From Nocardioides cavernae (GTDB taxonomy: Bacteria > Actinomycetota > Actinomycetes > Propionibacteriales > Nocardioidaceae), in contig NZ_JAFBCA010000001.1 in NCBI RefSeq assembly GCF_016907475.1, forward strand, positions 4,030,001 to 4,094,000: a stretch of 64,000 nt of DNA. Direction: 5' to 3'. The notes under the pieces are model-generated. The model did not search any database. It was not told where the DNA came from and worked only from the letters and a program-made list of their open reading frames with translations. This document shows positions 50,127 through 60,089 of the stretch, in pieces. The translations under genes and the position numbers were made by a program. The stretch's first letter is position 1. Each line of letters opens with the position of its first letter.

Positions 50127-52123
50127 CAGACCCGGTCGACCTCGGCGAACGCCGCGCCGTCGGCCAGCGAGGCGTAGCCAGGGCCGCGGTCGAAGAACGC
50201 GTCGTCGTCCTTGCTCCAGGCGGCACGACCCGCGCGCTCGGCAGAGGTGGCCGCGTCGTCGAAGCCCAGGGTCCCGTCGTCCGCGGAGCCGGTCAGCACC
50301 ACGCCGTAGTCGCGCAGCGCAGCCTCGGCCGACACCTTGCGCCAGACCACGTCGCGGACCACGGACTCCGGGTCGCGAGCGAGCGGGTCGCCCCAGCCGC
50401 CGCCACCCGTCGTACGGATCCGGACGAGCTGGCCGGCCTTGATCTCCTCGGCGTCGGCGAGGGCGTCGACCTCGCGCTCGTCGGGGCCGCCGGGGTCGAT
50501 GACGACCTGGAACGGCATGCCGGCCTTGCCGCCGCGCACGCCCCAGCAGGCCAGGATCGAGCGGTCGGCGATCGACATGAAGTGCGCGTCCTTGAGCATC
50601 CGGATGTGCTTCTCGTAGCCGAGGCCGCCGCGGAACTCCCCCGCGCCGCCGGAGTCCTGGGCCAGGCCGAGGCGCTCGACGATGAACGGGAAGCGCGACT
50701 CGGTGAACTCCGTCGGCAGGTTGCGGGAGTCGGGCACGACGTGGATGGTGTCCTCGCCGTCGGCGTAGTAGCGACCGCCGGAGCCGCCGCCGAGCACCTC
50801 GCGCATGAGGTAGTCGTTGTCGTCGAGGTCCTTGCCGTAGACGCCGGTGTAGCGGATCGTCTCCTGGTCGGCGGGCATCTTGCCGTCGACGGCCTTGGCG
50901 ACGACGCCGGCCAGCACGCCGAGCAGCCGCAGGATCACGAACGTGCGGGCGTTGGTCGGGCCCGGGTGGATCGGCGTGAGCAGGGTGCCCTTCTCGGGGA
51001 AGCGCATCTCGATCAGCGGCACGATGCCCTCGTTGACGTCGAGCTCGGCCATCCGCTCGGGGGTGTCGGCGAGGTTGCGCAGGATCGGCGCGAGCCACTT
51101 CTTCAGGAAGTTGCCGCCGACGTAGTCACCACAGTGGTTGATCGGCCCCTTCGCCTGCGCGCTGGTGCCGGTGAAGTCGATGATCAGCCGCGGCCCGGCG
51201 GGACGCCCCATCTCGGGGTCGGCCGGGGCGTCGCTCACCTTGGTCAACGTGATCCGCTGCGTGTGCAGCTGCGGCTCGTCGACGCCGTCGTGCTCGGCGT
51301 AGTCCTCCCAGACGTAGGTGCCGTCGGGGATCTTGGAGAGGATCTCGCGCCGGTAGGTCTCGGTCGTGGTGTCGAGGATCGCGTCGAACGCCGTCTCGAT
51401 CGCCTCGCGGCCGTAGCGCTCGAACAGCTCGCCGAGCCTGCGCGCCCCCATCAGGCAGGCGGAGCACTCGGCGTCGAGGTCGGCGGCGAGGCTGTCGGGC
51501 ATCCGCGAGTTGCGGGTCATGATCCGCAGCGCCGACTTGTTGGGCACGCCGGCGTCCCACAGCTTGATCGGCGGGACGGCCAGCCCCTCCTCGTAGACGG
51601 TGGTCGCGTTGCTGGGCATCGAGCCCGGGACGGCGCCGCCGATGTCGTCGTGGTGGCCGAACGCTTGCACGAAGGCGACGACCTCACCCTCGTGGAAGAC
51701 CGGCACGGTGACGCACAGGTCGGGCAGGTGGCCGATGCCGCCTTCGGACTCGTAGACGTCGTTGTGGAAGAAGACGTCGCCCTCGCGCATCTCGTCGATC
51801 GGGTAGTCGCGCACGATCGGGTGCACGAGCGCGCTGTAGGAGCGGCCGGTCAGCTTGCGCAGCTGTCGGTCGTGGATGCCCGCGCGGAAGTCGTGGGCGT
51901 CGCGGATCATCGGCGAGCGGCTGGTGCGACCGATCGCGGTCTCGACCTCCATCTCGACGCTGGCGAGCGTGCCCTGGACGATCTCGACCAGGATCGGGTC
52001 GACGCTCGACCCCTCGGCCGTCAGGCGGCCGCCGTGCTCGTAGGCGGTCGGCAGGCCGGCCGGGTTCACCGGCTTGGCGGTGACGTACGACGGGTCCACT
52101 GCGCGGGTGCTGACGTCGGTCAT
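50126..52123 (-). CDS. hyuB: Hydantoinase B / oxoprolinase subunit B
   Basis: The 665-aa product matches HyuB: VEIVQGTLASVEMEVETAIGRTSRSPMIRDAHDF, DVFFHNDVYESEGGIGHLPDLCVTVPVFH, IIDFTGTSAQAKGPINH and GGGGWGDPLARDPESVVRDV. With HyuA it forms an ATP-dependent enzyme that opens cyclic amides such as N-methylhydantoin or 5-oxoproline, or carboxylates ketones. The start overlaps the hyuA stop (ATGA). Confidence 0.93.
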   Translation of the reverse strand: MTDVSTRAVDPSYVTAKPVNPAGLPTAYEHGGRLTAEGSSVDPILVEIVQGTLASVEMEVETAIGRTSRSPMIRDAHDFRAGIHDRQLRKLTGRSYSALVHPIVRDYPIDEMREGDVFFHNDVYESEGGIGHLPDLCVTVPVFHEGEVVAFVQAFGHHDDIGGAVPGSMPSNATTVYEEGLAVPPIKLWDAGVPNKSALRIMTRNSRMPDSLAADLDAECSACLMGARRLGELFERYGREAIETAFDAILDTTTETYRREILSKIPDGTYVWEDYAEHDGVDEPQLHTQRITLTKVSDAPADPEMGRPAGPRLIIDFTGTSAQAKGPINHCGDYVGGNFLKKWLAPILRNLADTPERMAELDVNEGIVPLIEMRFPEKGTLLTPIHPGPTNARTFVILRLLGVLAGVVAKAVDGKMPADQETIRYTGVYGKDLDDNDYLMREVLGGGSGGRYYADGEDTIHVVPDSRNLPTEFTESRFPFIVERLGLAQDSGGAGEFRGGLGYEKHIRMLKDAHFMSIADRSILACWGVRGGKAGMPFQVVIDPGGPDEREVDALADAEEIKAGQLVRIRTTGGGGWGDPLARDPESVVRDVVWRKVSAEAALRDYGVVLTGSADDGTLGFDDAATSAERAGRAAWSKDDDAFFDRGPGYASLADGAAFAEVDRV

Positions 52124-54207
52124 CGGGCCGACTCCTTCCGGATCACGAGGTTGGCCCAGTCGTCGACCACGACCTCGAAGCCGGGGTGGACGGGGATGGT
52201 CGAGCCGAACTCCTCGACGATGGCCGGCCCGCTGAAGGTGTCGCCGGCGCCCAGGTCGGCGCGCCAGACGACCGGGGTGTCGATGTAGCCCTGCTCGGCG
52301 TCGAAGCAGACCTCGCGCCGGCTGCGGACGGCGCGCTCGAGGACGTCGCCCTCGGCCTTGTCGAGGGTGGGGATCTCGGGCCGGGTGATCGGGCCGATGC
52401 CGGTGACGCGGAGGTTGACCCACTCCACCTGCTGGTCGCGGTCACCGCGGAAGTCGTAGCCGTAGAGCTGGCGGTGGTCGGCGTGGAAGGCGTCCGCGAC
52501 CTGCTCGACGTACGCCGCGTCGACGACGCCCTCGGGGGCGGCGACGCGGACCTCGTAGGCCTGCCCGACGTAGCGCACGTCGATGGTGCGCTGGAAGCGG
52601 TGCTGGTCGGCGGTGAAGCCCTCCTTGGCGAGCGCCGCCCGGGCCCGGTCGGTGAGGTCGTCGAGGATCGACTGGACGGCCGCGTGGTCGAGCGCGGACT
52701 CCTTGGCGACGTGGGTCTGGACGTAGTCGTTCTTCACGTCGACGGTCAGCAGGCCGAAGGCGCTCACGTTGCCCGGGTTGGGGGGGACGACGACGCCGGC
52801 GAGGTCGAGGATGTCCACGAGCCGACAGGCCAGCAGCGATCCGGAGCCGCCGAAGGTCGTCAGCATGAAGTCGCGGACGTCGAGACCGCGCTTGACGCTG
52901 ACCTGCCGCAGGGCGTTGGCCTGGTTCCATGCCGAGATCTCCAGGATGCCGGTGGCGCAGCGCTCGAAGTCGAGGCCGAGCTGGCCGGCGAGGTCGGCGA
53001 TGCCCGTCCGGGCGGCCTCCACGTCGAGCGGGATCTCGCCGCCGAGCAGGTGGGGAGGGATCCGGCCGAGGGTGACGTGGGCGTCGGTGATGGTCGGCTG
53101 GGTGCCGCCCTTGGCGTAGCAGAGCGGGCCCGGGTCGGCGCCGGCCGAGTGCGGACCGACCTTGAGGGTGCCCTCGGGCGACAGCCAGGCGATCGAGCCG
53201 CCGCCGGCGCCGACGGTGACGACGTCGATCATCGGGATCTTGCTCGGGTAGGCACCGACCGTGCCCTCGGTGGTGAGGGTCGGCTCGCCGTCGAGGACGA
53301 CGGAGACGTCGGTCGACGTGCCGCCGCCGTCGCAGGTGAGGATCTTGGGGAAGCCGGCGACCTTGGCGATCAGTGCCGCACCCAGCGCGCCGGCCGCGGG
53401 GCCCGACAGCACGGTGGTGATCGGCTGGTGGACGACCTCGTCGGCCGACAGCACGCCGCCGTTGGACTTCATCACGTAGAACGGGATCTCGTTGCCGGTG
53501 AACCCGAGCAGCCGGTCGGAGATGTTGGTGACGTAGCGGCTGACGTTGGGCTTCACTGCCGCGTCGACGAGCGTGGTCATCGAGCGCTCGTACTCGCGGT
53601 ACTCGCGGAGCACCTCGCTCGAGATCGAGACGATCGCGTCGGGGTGCTCGCGGCGCAGGATGTCGCGCATCCGCAGCTCGTGGGCGTCGTTGGCGTAGGC
53701 GTGGATCAGGCAGACGCCGATGGTGGTGATGCCCTGGTCCTTGAACCAGCGGGCCGCCGCGACGGCCGCCTCCTCGTCGAAGGGGCGGATCTCGGCGCCG
53801 GTGAAGTCGAGGCGACCCCCCACCGTGCGCACGCGGTCCGCCGGGACGATGCGGTCCGGCTTGACCCAGAAGTAGGAGTTGCCGTAGCCGTCGGGCACCG
53901 ACTGGCGGGCGATCTCGAGCATGAACTCGTAGCCCTCGGTGGTGATGAAGCCGAGCGCCTCGACCTTGCCCTCGAGCAGCTTGTTGGTCGCCACCGTCGT
54001 GCCGTGCGACACGGCCGTGATGTCGCTGCCCCCGGCACCGACGATGCCGAGGATCTTCTCGATGCCGGCGATGAAGCCGTCGGCCGGGTTGCCCGGCGTG
54101 CTGGGGGTCTTCGTGGTGACCAGCTCACCCGAGTCCTCGTCGAAGGCGACCACGTCGGTGAACGTGCCCCCGGTGTCGATGCCGATCCTGATCCGCCGCG
54201 CGCTCAT
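52120..54207 (-). CDS. hyuA: Hydantoinase A / oxoprolinase subunit A
   Basis: The 695-aa product is a HyuA-type ATPase of the actin-like fold: RIGIDTGGTFTDVVAFD, TTKTPSTPGNPADGF, VSHGTTVATNKLLEGK, TCDGGGTSTDVSVV and SAGADPGPLCYAKGGTQPTITDAH. The second half carries the FGGSGSLLACRL segment. It provides the ATP-using half of the complex. It is first in a hyuA-hyuB-nmrA-like operon. Twin palindromes at 54245-54291 lie in its promoter region. Confidence 0.94.
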   Translation of the reverse strand: MSARRIRIGIDTGGTFTDVVAFDEDSGELVTTKTPSTPGNPADGFIAGIEKILGIVGAGGSDITAVSHGTTVATNKLLEGKVEALGFITTEGYEFMLEIARQSVPDGYGNSYFWVKPDRIVPADRVRTVGGRLDFTGAEIRPFDEEAAVAAARWFKDQGITTIGVCLIHAYANDAHELRMRDILRREHPDAIVSISSEVLREYREYERSMTTLVDAAVKPNVSRYVTNISDRLLGFTGNEIPFYVMKSNGGVLSADEVVHQPITTVLSGPAAGALGAALIAKVAGFPKILTCDGGGTSTDVSVVLDGEPTLTTEGTVGAYPSKIPMIDVVTVGAGGGSIAWLSPEGTLKVGPHSAGADPGPLCYAKGGTQPTITDAHVTLGRIPPHLLGGEIPLDVEAARTGIADLAGQLGLDFERCATGILEISAWNQANALRQVSVKRGLDVRDFMLTTFGGSGSLLACRLVDILDLAGVVVPPNPGNVSAFGLLTVDVKNDYVQTHVAKESALDHAAVQSILDDLTDRARAALAKEGFTADQHRFQRTIDVRYVGQAYEVRVAAPEGVVDAAYVEQVADAFHADHRQLYGYDFRGDRDQQVEWVNLRVTGIGPITRPEIPTLDKAEGDVLERAVRSRREVCFDAEQGYIDTPVVWRADLGAGDTFSGPAIVEEFGSTIPVHPGFEVVVDDWANLVIRKESAR

Positions 54208-54244
54208 GGGGACGATTCAACAGATCCGGCCGCCCTGGTGACCA

Positions 54245-54291
54245 CGGCAGAGTTTGCCGACGGATCGCCACTTCCTCGGCAAGACCTGCCG
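54245..54291. promoter_or_regulatory. Two CGGCA-N5-TGCCG palindromes upstream of hyuA
   Basis: Copies at 54245-54259 (spacer GAGTT) and 54277-54291 (spacer AGACC) have identical arms and centres 32 bp apart, about three helical turns. They begin 38 bp upstream of the hyuA start and probably bind a dimeric regulator whose gene is not adjacent. Confidence 0.65.
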
Positions 54292-54328
54292 GGTGACGCG
54301 TGACGCGAGGACGTCAGGGGACAAAGGC

Positions 54329-54365
54329 GAAGGGCCCTCGGCGGTATGAGCGCCAAGGGCCCTTC
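54329..54365 (-). terminator. Hairpin terminator downstream of the SARP and 52-aa genes
   Basis: Arms 54329-54343 and 54351-54365 pair with one mismatch (core GAAGGGCCCT/AGGGCCCTTC) around a 7-nt loop. On the minus strand CCTTTG follows. It ends the SARP-side transcripts before the hyuA promoter. Confidence 0.75.
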
Positions 54366-54374
54366 TGGTGAGGC

Positions 54375-54533
54375 TCAGGTCGCCGTGGCGTCCAGCTCCT
54401 CGGGTTGACCGGTCGTGGTGATGTTCCCGGTCGATCGCTCTCTCCGTCTCGTCCCAGCCACCTCATCACCCGGTGCCTGCGACGTTCCCCGGCGTACCGG
54501 TTCCCGTCGTGCGGACTCGTCGTCCAGAGCCAT
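54375..54533 (-). CDS. Hypothetical 52-aa protein downstream of the SARP gene
   Basis: ATG 54533 follows GGGGAGG and opens a 52-codon frame ending TGA just before a terminator. The product is hydrophilic: MALDDESARREPVRRGTSQA and a tail GQPEELDATAT. The spacing of SD, ORF and terminator suggests a real gene, but no family is recognised. A precursor-peptide or small-regulator role is possible and untested. Confidence 0.5.
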   Translation of the reverse strand: MALDDESARREPVRRGTSQAPGDEVAGTRRRERSTGNITTTGQPEELDATAT

Positions 54534-54673
54534 CCCGCCTCCCCTTGCGGGGCTGCGTAGGGAGAGTTCTATGCCCTGCGTCACACCGTCCGCAAGGCCT
54601 TCGGCGAAGCTTTTTCCACATACTCCGGGTTCCGGCGCGTCGTGCACAGCAAGGCCCTCACCGTCCCCAGGTG

Positions 54674-57442
54674 TCAGCACTTCTCCACACGTTCGTGCAC
54701 AGCTTCCTCCACACCGACGTCGCCGTCGAGGACGCGGGCGAGCACCTGGTCGAGGGTCAGCTGCGCGCCCTCGACGCGCAGCTCCTCGAACCGTTCGTCC
54801 CCCAGGGCGCTGCGGAGCGCGGCCACGACTCGGTCGTGCTCGGGCACGTCTCCGGGGTGGCGCCGGGCGCCGAGGACGCGCAGTGCCTCGTCGCCCGCAC
54901 CGACGAGCACCGCCCCCAGCTCCGGGCGACCCAGCGCGTGCTCGGGCCCGGCCAGCTGGGAGACGGTCCACGCCGCCATCAGCCTCCGGCCCTGGGACCA
55001 GCAGATGCGCAGCGCCTGGTGGGTGAGCCGCCGGGCCTCCTCGTGGTCGCCGCGGTGGTCGGCCAGGTAGCTGAGGTTGGAGAGGAACACGCTGACGTAC
55101 ATCTCGTCACCCAGGTCGCCGGAGATCTGCAGGCCCTCCTCGTAGGCCTCGCGGGCCTCCTCGTCGCGCCCGGCGACCCGCGTCAGCTCGCCGCGGATGT
55201 TGAGCACCTGGGCGACGAGCGCGGGACTGCCGACCCCGCGCCCGAGCGCGAGCGCCTCGTCGTTGGTCCGCATGGCAAGCCCGGTCTGCTCGACGTCCGC
55301 GATGTACGTCGCCGAGGTGACGGCGAGCCCGTACGCCACGAGCCGGGTCTCCCCCAGCTCGCGGAACAGGACGGTCGCGCGCTCCCAGTGGGTGCGTGCC
55401 TCGGGCCGGTTGGAGGGGAACGCCATGAACCCGGCCGCCAGGTGGATCCGCGCCGAGATGTAGGGGTCGAGCCGGTCCTCGACGGCGAGCATCTCGTCGA
55501 TCCAGCGCAGTCCCTCGGCGTGGTTGCCCTCGAGGAACCAGTAGGCGCCCAGCGCCGCGGTGATGCGCGCGGTCAGGGGCAGGTCGCCGGTGCGGGCCGC
55601 CCATGCGTGTGCCGCCCGCACCTCCTGCAGCATCTCGCTGATGTCGTCGAGCCAGCGGTAGGTCGCGTCGGTCCACCGGCGCTCGTAGAGGTCGTCGAGC
55701 CAGGACGAGAAGTACGCCGCGTGGCCGGCCCGGGCGGCCTCGCGGTCCGCGTCGGCCAGCCGGGCGGCGTGCTCCCGCACGAGTGCGAGCATCCCGAAGC
55801 GCGGCTCGTTGCGGTAGCCGGTCGTCCGTCGCACCAAGCTGTGGTCCACCAGGACGGTGAGCGGGTCGACCACGTCGCCGTCGGCCCACACCGCCTCGAC
55901 GGCCTCCAGCGGCACGTCGCCGTGGAAGACCGAGAACAGCCCGAACAGGCGCTGCTCCGCGGGGCCCAGCAGCTGGAGGCTCCAGTCGATCGTCGACGGG
56001 ATCGTCTGATGGCGGTCCGGGAGGTCTCGTCCGGCCGCCGCGGTCGACAGGAGGCGGCCCGTCAGGCGCTCTCGAAGCAGGGCAGGGGACAGCGTGCGCA
56101 GATGGCCGCCGGCGATCTCGATCGCCAGGGGCAGCCCGTCCACCGCACGGCAGATCGCGGCGACGTCGTCGACGTGGTCGACCAGCTCGAAGTGGGGGTC
56201 GACCGCGGTCGCGACCTGGTCGAACAGGACGATGGCGTCGGCGAGGCCGTCGGTCCCGTGCCCGCCCTCGAGGGTCAGGGGGTGCACCTCGTGGACGTGC
56301 TCACCCGCGACGCGCAGCCGCGCCCGGCTGGTCACCAGCACCCGGAGGTCGGTGGACCACTGCAGCATGTCCCCCACGAGGTCGGCGGCCTCCACGACGT
56401 GCTCGAAGTTGTCGAGGACCAGCAGCAGGCTCTGGCGCTGGAGCGCCTCCTCGAGCATCTGGACCACGTTGGAGTTGTCCCCCGACCGGATGCCGAGCTC
56501 GCTCACGGTCAGCTCGGCGACCAGACCGGGTTCGGCGACCTTGGTCAGGTCGACGTAGCACGTGCGCTGGCGGGTGGCCTCGCCCCAGACGTGCGCGACC
56601 TCCGCCGCGAGTCGGGTCTTGCCGACCCCACCGATGCCGAGCAGGGTCACCAGCCGGTGCTCCTCGAGCAGGGAGAGGACCGCGTCGACGTCGGCTTCAC
56701 GTCCCACCGTCCGGGTCGCGGGTCGCGGCACCCGGGTCGTGCTCGCACCCGGTGCGGCCGACGCCGGCTCGACCGGCGGCATCGCCTGGGCCCGTGCGTG
56801 CAGGGCACGGGCAGCGGGGCCGGGCTCGGCGCCGAGCTCGTCGCGCCACGTCCGGGCCATCGCCTCGAGCTGGCGCAGCGCCTGGCTCCGGCTACCGCTC
56901 TCCACGTGCTGCTGGACCAGCCGGAGGTGTGCCTCCTCGTCGAGCGGCTCCGCGGCCACCAGGTCGGCCCACCGCCCGGCTGAGCGGAGCAGCTCCAGGT
57001 AGGAGACGCGGAGGCGCTCGCGCTCGGCGTCGGCCCATGGCTCGTAGAGGTCCTCGGGCAGCAGGTCGCCGCGGTAGAGGTCGATCGCCTCCCCCACCGA
57101 CGACGGGTCGCCTGCCGCACGGTCGAAGCGCTCGACGTCGACCGCCACCTCCGCGTCGGGCCACAGCGAGACCACGTCGCCGGCCAGGACGACCGCGGAC
57201 GGGACCCCGACGGCCGCACGTGCGTAGTGCGCGGCCTTGTGCAGCCGGGGCGCCGCCTGCTCCAGGAGCAGGTCGGGCCAGAGGAGGTCCACCAGCTGCT
57301 CACGGGGCAGCTGCCGGCCGGGCCTGAGCGCGAGCACCTTCACCAGCGTGGCGGCACTGCGGCGGGTCCAGGCGTGCGCGGCGACGGCGCGGCCGTCGAC
57401 GACGACCGCGAACCCTCCGAGGAGACTGATGTCGACGTGCAT
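54674..57442 (-). CDS. SARP/AfsR-type transcriptional activator (BTAD, NB-ARC, TPR)
   Basis: The 922-aa product has an OmpR-like winged helix (LLGGFAVVVDGRAV, AATLVKVLALRPGRQLPREQLVDLLWPD, residues 1-95), a bacterial transcriptional activation domain (to about 225), an NB-ARC ATPase with Walker A LLGIGGVGKTRLAAEV (about 267) and LLLVLDNFEHV, and a TPR-rich C-terminal half. This is the AfsR layout; such proteins activate nearby biosynthetic genes by binding phased direct repeats. It lies 91 bp after the flavoprotein pair on the same strand. A SARP-like operator lies at 61140-61239 in the same cluster. Confidence 0.93.
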   Translation of the reverse strand: MHVDISLLGGFAVVVDGRAVAAHAWTRRSAATLVKVLALRPGRQLPREQLVDLLWPDLLLEQAAPRLHKAAHYARAAVGVPSAVVLAGDVVSLWPDAEVAVDVERFDRAAGDPSSVGEAIDLYRGDLLPEDLYEPWADAERERLRVSYLELLRSAGRWADLVAAEPLDEEAHLRLVQQHVESGSRSQALRQLEAMARTWRDELGAEPGPAARALHARAQAMPPVEPASAAPGASTTRVPRPATRTVGREADVDAVLSLLEEHRLVTLLGIGGVGKTRLAAEVAHVWGEATRQRTCYVDLTKVAEPGLVAELTVSELGIRSGDNSNVVQMLEEALQRQSLLLVLDNFEHVVEAADLVGDMLQWSTDLRVLVTSRARLRVAGEHVHEVHPLTLEGGHGTDGLADAIVLFDQVATAVDPHFELVDHVDDVAAICRAVDGLPLAIEIAGGHLRTLSPALLRERLTGRLLSTAAAGRDLPDRHQTIPSTIDWSLQLLGPAEQRLFGLFSVFHGDVPLEAVEAVWADGDVVDPLTVLVDHSLVRRTTGYRNEPRFGMLALVREHAARLADADREAARAGHAAYFSSWLDDLYERRWTDATYRWLDDISEMLQEVRAAHAWAARTGDLPLTARITAALGAYWFLEGNHAEGLRWIDEMLAVEDRLDPYISARIHLAAGFMAFPSNRPEARTHWERATVLFRELGETRLVAYGLAVTSATYIADVEQTGLAMRTNDEALALGRGVGSPALVAQVLNIRGELTRVAGRDEEAREAYEEGLQISGDLGDEMYVSVFLSNLSYLADHRGDHEEARRLTHQALRICWSQGRRLMAAWTVSQLAGPEHALGRPELGAVLVGAGDEALRVLGARRHPGDVPEHDRVVAALRSALGDERFEELRVEGAQLTLDQVLARVLDGDVGVEEAVHERVEKC

Positions 57443-57533
57443 CGCACCCTCCCAGCCGCGAGCGATGCGACTCTACGCCCGTCAGGGCGCCCGGATCGAC
57501 GCCATTTCCCGGGGCCGTCCGGACGTACGGCGC

Positions 57534-58706
57534 TCAGCCCGCGACGTCAGCCCGGTCGAGCTGCTCGAGGTGCTCGACCTCGTCACCCATCGCCGCGCTG
57601 AACCGGCGGAGCAGCGACCGGATGCCGGGAGCGTCCCAGTCGTACGCCGCCACGCGCTCGGTCACCTCGAAGACGTCACGCGAGAGCCGGTCGCGGGTCT
57701 CCTGGTAGCGCCCCAGCGCCACGTGCTCCGGGACGGCGCCGGCGTGGGAGGCGAGCACCTGTCCGGCCAGCAGCTCGGCGTCCCGCAGCGCGTCGGTGAT
57801 GCCGTGGGAGGTGATCGGGTCCTTGAAGTAGCCCGCGTCCCCCACGAGCGCCCACCCGGGTCCGGAGGACTCGCGCGCGAAGCCGGGCAGGCCGGCCCAG
57901 CCGCGGAGCGGGGTGACCGGCCGGAGCCCGCGCGCCCGCTCCGCAGCGGCAGGACCCGCGGCGTCGAGCAGTCCGGCGAAGGCCTGCTCGACGCCGAGGC
58001 GGCGCAGGCCGCGCATCCGCGCGGGGGTGGTGCCCACGAACACGCACGAGGCCCCGTCGTTGGTCGGGATGACGCCCGACCCCGCGCCGTCGCCGTACGT
58101 CCACTCGAAGCCGTCGCCCAGCGGGTCCTCGACGTAGCGGTAGAGCACCGCGCTCGACGTCCACCCCTGCCACGTGGTCCGCGCGCCGACCTCTTCTGCG
58201 ACGCGGGAACGGATCCCGTCGGCACCGATGGTGAGCCCGGCCGCGAGCTCGACGCGGACGCCGCTGCGGGTACGGCCGACGACGCCGGCCACGCGGCCCG
58301 AGCCGTCGCGGCGCAGGGACGTCACGGCCGTCTCGTGCAGCACCCGCGCTCCGGCCTGCTCGGCGGCGTCGACGAGGAGCCGGTCCAGCAGGTGCCTGCG
58401 GGGTGCGTAGAGCGCGTCCACCCCGGACCGGGGTCGGATGGCGACGTCGGCGACCTCCCCGTCCGCGTAGCCGAAGACGGTGCGTTGGACGGCCGGTGTC
58501 CCGGCGGCCACGACGTCGGCCAGCACGCCCCAGCGGGACAGCTGCAGGACTCCGCCACGCATGAGTGCGTGCGTGGAGAGGGTGTCGCTGCCGCGCCGCC
58601 CCCGGTCGACCAGGGCGACCGACAGGCCGGCCCGGGCCAGGAGCAGCGCCGTGGAGGCGCCGGCGACCCGGCCGCCCACCACGACGACGTCGACACTGTC
58701 TCTCAT
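57534..58706 (-). CDS. FAD-dependent oxidoreductase (monooxygenase/GG-reductase-like)
   Basis: The 390-aa product has the FAD-binding VVVVGGRVAGASTALLLARAGLSVALVDRG, the LTIGADGIRSRVAEEVGA segment and WALVGDAGYFKDPITSHGITDALRDAELLA, the GD motif region of group A flavin monooxygenases and geranylgeranyl-reductase-like enzymes. The substrate is unknown. Its ATG overlaps the stop of the next flavoprotein gene (ATGA). Confidence 0.88.
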   Translation of the reverse strand: MRDSVDVVVVGGRVAGASTALLLARAGLSVALVDRGRRGSDTLSTHALMRGGVLQLSRWGVLADVVAAGTPAVQRTVFGYADGEVADVAIRPRSGVDALYAPRRHLLDRLLVDAAEQAGARVLHETAVTSLRRDGSGRVAGVVGRTRSGVRVELAAGLTIGADGIRSRVAEEVGARTTWQGWTSSAVLYRYVEDPLGDGFEWTYGDGAGSGVIPTNDGASCVFVGTTPARMRGLRRLGVEQAFAGLLDAAGPAAAERARGLRPVTPLRGWAGLPGFARESSGPGWALVGDAGYFKDPITSHGITDALRDAELLAGQVLASHAGAVPEHVALGRYQETRDRLSRDVFEVTERVAAYDWDAPGIRSLLRRFSAAMGDEVEHLEQLDRADVAG

Positions 58707-60013
58707 GCTGCCGGCTCCTGTCGGCCGGTGCCGGAGCCGTCGGTGGCCGGCACCCGTGCCCCGCTCGCGGCGAGCAGGTGGGCCACCACCGACCCGGCGT
58801 CGTGCCGCGCCCCGTCGATCTGGCCGGAGTCGCGCCGGTGCTGGAAGCGCTGCCCGACGACGTACACACCCTCGGCGGGGGTCACGCCCCGGTGCTGGCG
58901 GACGGCCCCGTCGGGGTCGGTGATCGGCAGCCGCAGCCAGGGGTGGTGGGGGCGGTAGCCCGATGCCACCAGCACCGTGCCGATGCCCTCGGCGCGCAGG
59001 TCGACCCGGCGCCGCGGGGACCCGATCGCCACGGGACGGGGCCGCGGGCTGTCCCACAGCTGGCCGCCCAGGCCGATCCGCTCGACGAAGTGGTCGAGGC
59101 TGTCGATGAGCCGGTCCAGGTTCGCGTCGGCGGCACCGACGGTCGCGGCGAGGTCGTCGCGGAAGTGAGCCGTACGGCCGTCGACCGTGTCGAGCCGTCC
59201 GACGAGGCGGACACCGTGCTCCTGGAGGCGGCCGAGGTCGAGGTCCTCGGTGGACCGCTCGGGGTCGTCGCGGCCCACGAGCTGCAGCGAGGTCTCACCG
59301 CGCGCGGCCACCGGGTCGGCCACCTCGTCGATGGTCCGGGCCAGGCGGCCGGTGTTCTCGAGCCACCAGAAGATGTCGAGGCCGCGGTGCCGCCTGGGCA
59401 TCCGGGTGTGCCGCCCGACCGCGAGGGTGACCTCGCGACCGGCCCGGTTGAGCTCGTCGGCGATCTGCATGCCGGACGCCGACGCGCCCACGACGAGCAC
59501 GCCGCCCGTCCCGAGCCGGCCGGGGTTGCGGTAGTTGTTCGAGGTCACCAGGTCGATCCCGGAGGTGTCGAGCCCGGCGAGGCCGGCCGGCACGTGGGGA
59601 GTCCCGTGCGGCCCGGTCGCGATGACGACGTGACGGGCGTGCCAGGTGCCGCGACTGGTGACGACGCGGTAGCGACGTGCCGGGCGGCCGCCGGGTGTGG
59701 CGGCGACCTCGTGCACGGTGGTTCCGTCGACGACGGGCGCGCCGAACGAGGCGGCGTACGCCTCGAGGTAGCCGATGAAGGAGCCGACGCTGAGGTAGCC
59801 GTCGGGGCGTGGCCCGCGGTAGCTCCAGCCGGGGAGCCGGGTCATCCAGCTCGGCGTGAGCAGGTGGAGGGAGTCCCAGCGCTCGGTGCGCCAGCGGTGG
59901 CCGATCCGGCCGCGGTCGAGCACGACGTGCTCGCGTCCGGCGTCCGTGAGCAGCTTGCTCACTGCGAGGCCGGCATGTCCGGCCCCGATGACGACGGTGT
60001 CGATGGTGGTCAT
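58703..60013 (-). CDS. Flavin-containing monooxygenase-like NAD(P)-binding protein
   Basis: The 436-aa product has two dinucleotide-binding motifs: VVIGAGHAGLAVSKLL for FAD and VLVVGASASGMQIADEL for NAD(P)H, with RWRTERWDSLHLLTPSWMTRLPG and NNYRNPG between. This is the architecture of CzcO/FMO-like monooxygenases. The SD AAAGGAACC precedes the ATG. It is co-translated with the 57534-58706 flavoprotein and lies 76 bp after the OsmC gene. Confidence 0.88.
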   Translation of the reverse strand: MTTIDTVVIGAGHAGLAVSKLLTDAGREHVVLDRGRIGHRWRTERWDSLHLLTPSWMTRLPGWSYRGPRPDGYLSVGSFIGYLEAYAASFGAPVVDGTTVHEVAATPGGRPARRYRVVTSRGTWHARHVVIATGPHGTPHVPAGLAGLDTSGIDLVTSNNYRNPGRLGTGGVLVVGASASGMQIADELNRAGREVTLAVGRHTRMPRRHRGLDIFWWLENTGRLARTIDEVADPVAARGETSLQLVGRDDPERSTEDLDLGRLQEHGVRLVGRLDTVDGRTAHFRDDLAATVGAADANLDRLIDSLDHFVERIGLGGQLWDSPRPRPVAIGSPRRRVDLRAEGIGTVLVASGYRPHHPWLRLPITDPDGAVRQHRGVTPAEGVYVVGQRFQHRRDSGQIDGARHDAGSVVAHLLAASGARVPATDGSGTGRQEPAA

Positions 60014-60089
60014 CCAAGGTTCCTTTCAGGTGTTCTGCGTGCGAGCGGCCGGCCGGTGGTCCGGCCGACCGCTCGCACGCCTGACGGGC

